Assembly: GCA_034509755.1 (NCBI GenBank)
Contig: CM067549.1
Span: 40,809,305-40,873,304, forward strand
Length of the DNA stretch: 64,000 nt
Origin: Anisodus tanguticus
Taxonomy: Eukaryota > Streptophyta > Magnoliopsida > Solanales > Solanaceae
Reading direction: 5' to 3'
Shown here: piece by piece, positions 60,660 through 64,000 of the stretch
How the letters are laid out: every line of letters starts with the position of its first letter
Numbering within the stretch: the stretch's first letter is position 1
Notes under the pieces: generated by a model
The model's database searches: none
The model's input: the letters and a program-made list of their open reading frames with translations, nothing else
Told to the model about the DNA's origin: nothing
Made by a program: the position numbers and the translations under genes

Positions 60660-62271
60660 CATAACAAATAGGGTATAGATTGACTCCAATTACTTATTCA
60701 TGGTGAAGTCGTCGCATATTATTGCTTTTCTAACCTAGAAACTCAAATATGTGATTTTTTGCACATCGTGGGTTAGCACACAAATTTTCTAGAATCCTAT
60801 CAATCTCAACTCGTCTCTCGATTGTCCCGAAATTAACCTCGTCCATCACAAATAGGATATAGATTGACTCCAATTACTTTTTATGGCCGACGTCGCTTAT
60901 TATTGCATTTCTAAGCCAAGAAACTCAAATTCGTGATTTTTTGCACTTTTGGTCGGTATTAGCACACGGGTTTTTCTATAACCGTGCCAACCGTCTCTCG
61001 GTTGGCGTGAAAGTTAGCTGGTCCATCACAAATAGGGTATAGATCGACACCCATTACTTCGTCATGGCCGACGTCGCTACTATTGCATTTCTAAGCCCCA
61101 AAACTCAAATTCGTGAGTTTTTGTACTTTTAGTGGGTATTAGCACACAAATTTTCTAGAATCCTGTCGATTGCCTCTCGATTGGCCTAAAATTAACCCAT
61201 CCATCACAAATAGGGTATAGATTGACTCGCATTACTTCTTCATTGGCCGTCGTCGCTTATTATTGCATTTCTAAGCCAAGAAAGTCAAATTCGTGATTTT
61301 TTGCACTTTTGGTGGGTATTAGCATTCGGATTTTCTATCACAATGTCGATCGTCTCTCGGTTGGAGTGAAATTCACCCAGGTCCATCACAAATAGGCTGG
61401 TTATCGACACTCATTACTTCGTCATGGCCGACGTCGCTTACTATTGCATTTCTAAGCCCAAAAACTCAAATTCGTGATTTTTGCACTTTCGGTGGATATT
61501 AGCACACAAATTTTCTAGAATCCGTCGATTGCCTCGATTGACCTAAAATTAACCCATCCATCACAAATAGGGTATAGATTGACTCCCATTACTTCTTCAT
61601 GGCTAACGTCGCTTATTATTGCATTTCTAAGCCAAGAAAGTCAAATTCGTGATTTTTTGCACTTTTGGTGGGTATTAGCATTCGGATTTTCTATCACAAT
61701 GTCGATTGTCTCTCGGTTGGAGTGAAATTCACCCAATCCATCATAAATAGGCTGGTTATCGACACTCATTACTTCGTCATGGCCGACGTCGCTTACTATT
61801 GCATTTCTAAGCCCAAAAACTCAAATTCGTGATTTTTTGCACTTTCGGTGGATATTAGCACACAAATTTTCTAGAATCCCGAATTGCCTCGATTGACCTG
61901 AAATTAACCCCGTCCATCACAAATAGGGTATAGATTGACTCCCATTACTTCTTCATGGCTAATGTCGCTTATTATTGCATTTCTAAGCCAAGAAAGTCAA
62001 ATTCGGGATTTTTTGCACTTTTTTGGGTATTAGCATACATATTTTCTATAACCATGTTGATTGTCTCTGGTTGTAGTGAAATTCACCCAATCCATCATAA
62101 ATAGGCTGGTTATCGACACTCATTACTTCGTCATGGCCGACGTCGCTTACTATTGCATTTCTAAGCCCAAAAACTCAAATTCGTGATTTTTTGCACTTTC
62201 AGTGGATATTAGCACACAAATTTTCTAGAATACTGACGATTGCCTCTGATTTACCTGAAATTAACTCCGTC
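60660..62271 (+). repeat. HOR unit, 9-mer (1,612 bp)
   Basis: Order F-G-H-I-A-B-A-B-A. The F copy has private changes shared with the next unit: GTGAAGTCG, GCATATTATTGCTTTTC and CTCAAATATGTG. The H copy reads CGTGAGTTTTTGTAC. The unit looks like the region 1 7-mer extended by one dimer. Confidence 0.85.
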
Positions 62272-63881
62272 CATAACAAATAGGGTATAGATTGACTCCA
62301 ATTACTTCTTCATGGTGAAGTCGCATATTATTGCTTTTCTAACCTAGAAACTCAAATATGTGATTTTTTGCAGGTTCAGTGGGATTAGCACTCAAATTTT
62401 CTAGAATCCTATCAACTGTCTCTGATTGTCCTGAAATTAACCTCGTCCATCACAAATAGGATATAGATTGACTCCAATTACTTTTTCATGGCCGACGTCT
62501 CTTATTATTGCATTTCTAAGCCAAGAAACTCAAATTCGTGATTTTTTGCACTTTTGGTCGGTATTAGCACACGGGTTTTCTATAACCGTGCCAACTGTCT
62601 CTGGTTGGCGTGAAAGTTGGCTGGTCCATCACAAATAGGGTATAGATCGACACCCATTACTTCGTCATGGCCGACGTCGCGTACTATTGCATTTCTAAGC
62701 CCCAAAACTCAAATTCGTGAGTTTTTGTACTTTTAGTGGGTATTAGCACACAAATTTTCTAGAATCCTGTCGATTGCCTCTGATTGGCCTAAAATTAACC
62801 CATTCCATCACAAATAGGGTATAGATTGACTCGCATTACTTCTTCATTGGCTGTTGTCGCTTATTATTGCATTTCTAAGCCAAGAAAGTCAAATTCGTGA
62901 TTTTTTGCACTTTTGGTGGGTATTAGCATTCGGATATTCTATCACAATGTCGATTGTCTCTCGGTTGGAGTGAAATTCACCCAATCCATCATAAATAGGC
63001 TGGTTATCGACACTCATTACTTCGTCATGGCCGACGTCGCTTACTATTGCATTTCTAAGCCCAAAACTCAAATTCGTGATTTTTTGCACTTTCAGTGGAT
63101 ATTAGCACACAAATTTTCTAGAATCCTGACGATTGCCTCTGATTGACCTAAAATTAACCCCGTCCATCACAAATAGGGTATAGATTGACTCCCATTACTT
63201 CTTCATGGCTAATGTCGCTTATTATTGCATTTCTAAGCCAAGAAAGTCAAATTCGTGATTTTTTGCACTTTTTTTGGGTATTAGCATACATATTTTCTAA
63301 AACCATGTCGATTGTCTCTGGTTGGAGTGAAATTCACCCAATCCATCATAAATAGGCTGGTTATCGACACTCATTACTTCGTCATGGCCGACGTCGCTTA
63401 CTATTGCATTTCTAAGCCCAAAAACTCAAATTCGTGATTTTTTGCACTTTCAGTGGATATTAGCACACAAATTTTCTAGAATCCTGACGATTGCCTCTGA
63501 TTGACCTGAAATTAACCCCGTCCATCACAAATAGGGTATAGATTGACTCCCATTACTTCTTCATGGCTAATGTCGCTTATTATTGCATTTCTAAGCCAAG
63601 AAAGTCAAATTCGGGATTTTTTGCACTTTTTGGGTATTAGCATACATATTTTCTATAACCATGTCGATTGTCTCTGGTTGTAGTGAAATTCACCCAATCC
63701 ATCACAAATAGGCTGGTTATCGACACTCATTACTTCGTCATGGCCGACGTCGCTTACTATTGCATTTCTAAGCCCAAAAACTCAAATTCGTGATTTTTTG
63801 CACTTTCAGTGGATATTAGCACACAAATTTTCTAGAATCCGACGATTGCCTCTCGATTGACCTGAAATTAACTCCTCCGTC
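62272..63881 (+). repeat. HOR unit, 9-mer (1,610 bp)
   Basis: This is a second copy of the preceding unit with the same monomer order and private variants, including TTCGGGATTTTTTGC and GGTTGTAGTGAAATTC in its last monomers. A third copy begins at 63,882 and is cut by the window end. Confidence 0.85.
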
Positions 63882-64000
63882 CATAACAAATAGGGTATAG
63901 ATTGACTCCAATTACTTCTTCATGGTGACGTCGCATATTATTGCTTTTTTAACCTAGAAACTCAAATATGTGATTTTTTGCAGGTTCGGTGGGTATTAGC
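63882..64000 (+). repeat. Start of a third 9-mer unit, cut by window end
   Basis: The last 119 bases are an F monomer (CATAACAAATAGG, GCATATTATTGC, CTCAAATATGTG, TTTTTTGCAGGTTCGG) matching the starts of the two preceding 9-mers. The next A-type handover is outside the window. Confidence 0.85.

Larger units (their letters stand above)
1..64000 (+). repeat. Satellite DNA array, ~178-bp monomer, whole window
   Basis: The whole window is a head-to-tail tandem array. The anchor CATCACAAATAGG (with small variants) recurs at 372, 551, 729, 908, 1085, 1264, 1443, 1622 and 1801, steps of 177-179 bp, and the pattern continues to the last base. A second anchor, TTCGTGATTTTTTGCAC, recurs at the same period. 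Both keep one orientation and I found no inverted copies. I saw no non-satellite stretch longer than about 100 bp. Monomer length and purity fit a centromeric or pericentromeric satellite, an inference from known eukaryotic satellites. I do not recognise the family. The array runs off both ends, so its full size is unknown. Confidence 0.98.
59641..64000 (+). repeat. Region 5: A-B dimers leading into 9-mer higher-order repeats
   Basis: After a few A-B monomers, F, G and H monomers reappear and form 9-mers of about 1.61 kb. F monomers start at 60,660, 62,272 and 63,882, and the window ends inside a third copy. The marker TTCGGGATTTTTTGC occurs at 60,391, 62,002 and 63,610, confirming the same period with an independent variant. 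Confidence 0.85.

Noticed and set aside
1..64000. CRISPR array
   Set aside because: Repeats are regular, but the repeat unit is about 178 bp and the whole unit is conserved. There are no short repeats with unique spacers and no cas genes.
1..64000. CENP-B box (TTCGnnnnAnnCGGG)
   Set aside because: TTCG occurs in every monomer (TTCGTGATTTTTTGC), but the A and CGGG positions do not match in any copy I checked.
1..64000. Telomere repeats, rRNA, tRNA or a transposon inside the array
   Set aside because: No runs of TTTAGGG or TTAGGG, no long non-satellite segment, and no terminal repeats with target duplications were seen. AAATAGGG is part of the monomer anchor.
1..64000. Assignment to a known plant centromere satellite such as the Arabidopsis 178-bp repeat
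   Set aside because: Length is similar but I see no resemblance in sequence as far as I recall it, so no family or species name is given.

Overview
The window is one continuous block of satellite DNA. I see no gene, RNA gene, transposon or CRISPR array. From first to last base it is a head-to-tail tandem array of an AT-rich monomer of about 178-179 bp (roughly 360 copies), all in one orientation. The period was measured by hand from successive copies of the anchor CATCACAAATAGG. Every stretch longer than 300 bp without a gene is therefore the same thing: satellite. The apparent reading frames are by-products of the repeat. Neither 178 nor 179 is a multiple of three, so frames shift at each monomer and nearly all open frames are 60-106 codons (one reaches 133).

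Organism: a monomer of this length in pure, uninterrupted arrays with higher-order repeats (HORs) is typical of eukaryotic centromeric or pericentromeric heterochromatin, and I lean towards a plant. Part of the copy-to-copy variation falls at CTG/CAG trinucleotides, the context of plant CHG methylation. I do not recognise the satellite family and do not name a species.

Organisation: two main monomer classes alternate. Class A has TTTTCTATAACCATG and then GGCTGGTTATCGACACTC. Class B has TTTTCTAGAATCC and then GGGTATAGATTGACTC. The basic unit is thus an A-B dimer of about 357 bp. Derived classes, labelled here for bookkeeping, build larger units: F (CATAACAAATAGG, AACCTAGAAAC), G (AAGGCAAGAAAC), H (an A derivative, CTTGTGATCGACACCC), I (a B derivative, TTCATTGG), J, D (CATTAAATTAACA) and E (AATAATGTATA).

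Layout: (1) 1-13,020 holds F-G-H-I-A-B-A 7-mers (about 1.25 kb) with 5-mer, 11-mer and 13-mer variants. (2) 13,021-34,900 is dominated by D-E-A-B-A 5-mers (about 0.9 kb) carrying a shortened E, mixed with A-B dimers; it holds most of the scrambled junctions. (3) 34,901-51,000 is mainly A-B dimers with scattered E and H copies. (4) 51,001-59,640 returns to D/E units and holds two copies of an ~0.8 kb block that also occurs 32 kb upstream. (5) 59,641-64,000 ends in two 9-mers of about 1.61 kb (F-G-H-I-A-B-A-B-A).

The most interesting observations are the layered HOR structure and its shared rare variants, a perfect three-pentamer heat-shock-element-like motif in some B-derived monomers, and the clustering of much small variation at CTG/CAG sites. 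The last could be biology or a sequencing artefact of methylated DNA. I found no evidence of an undescribed gene system.
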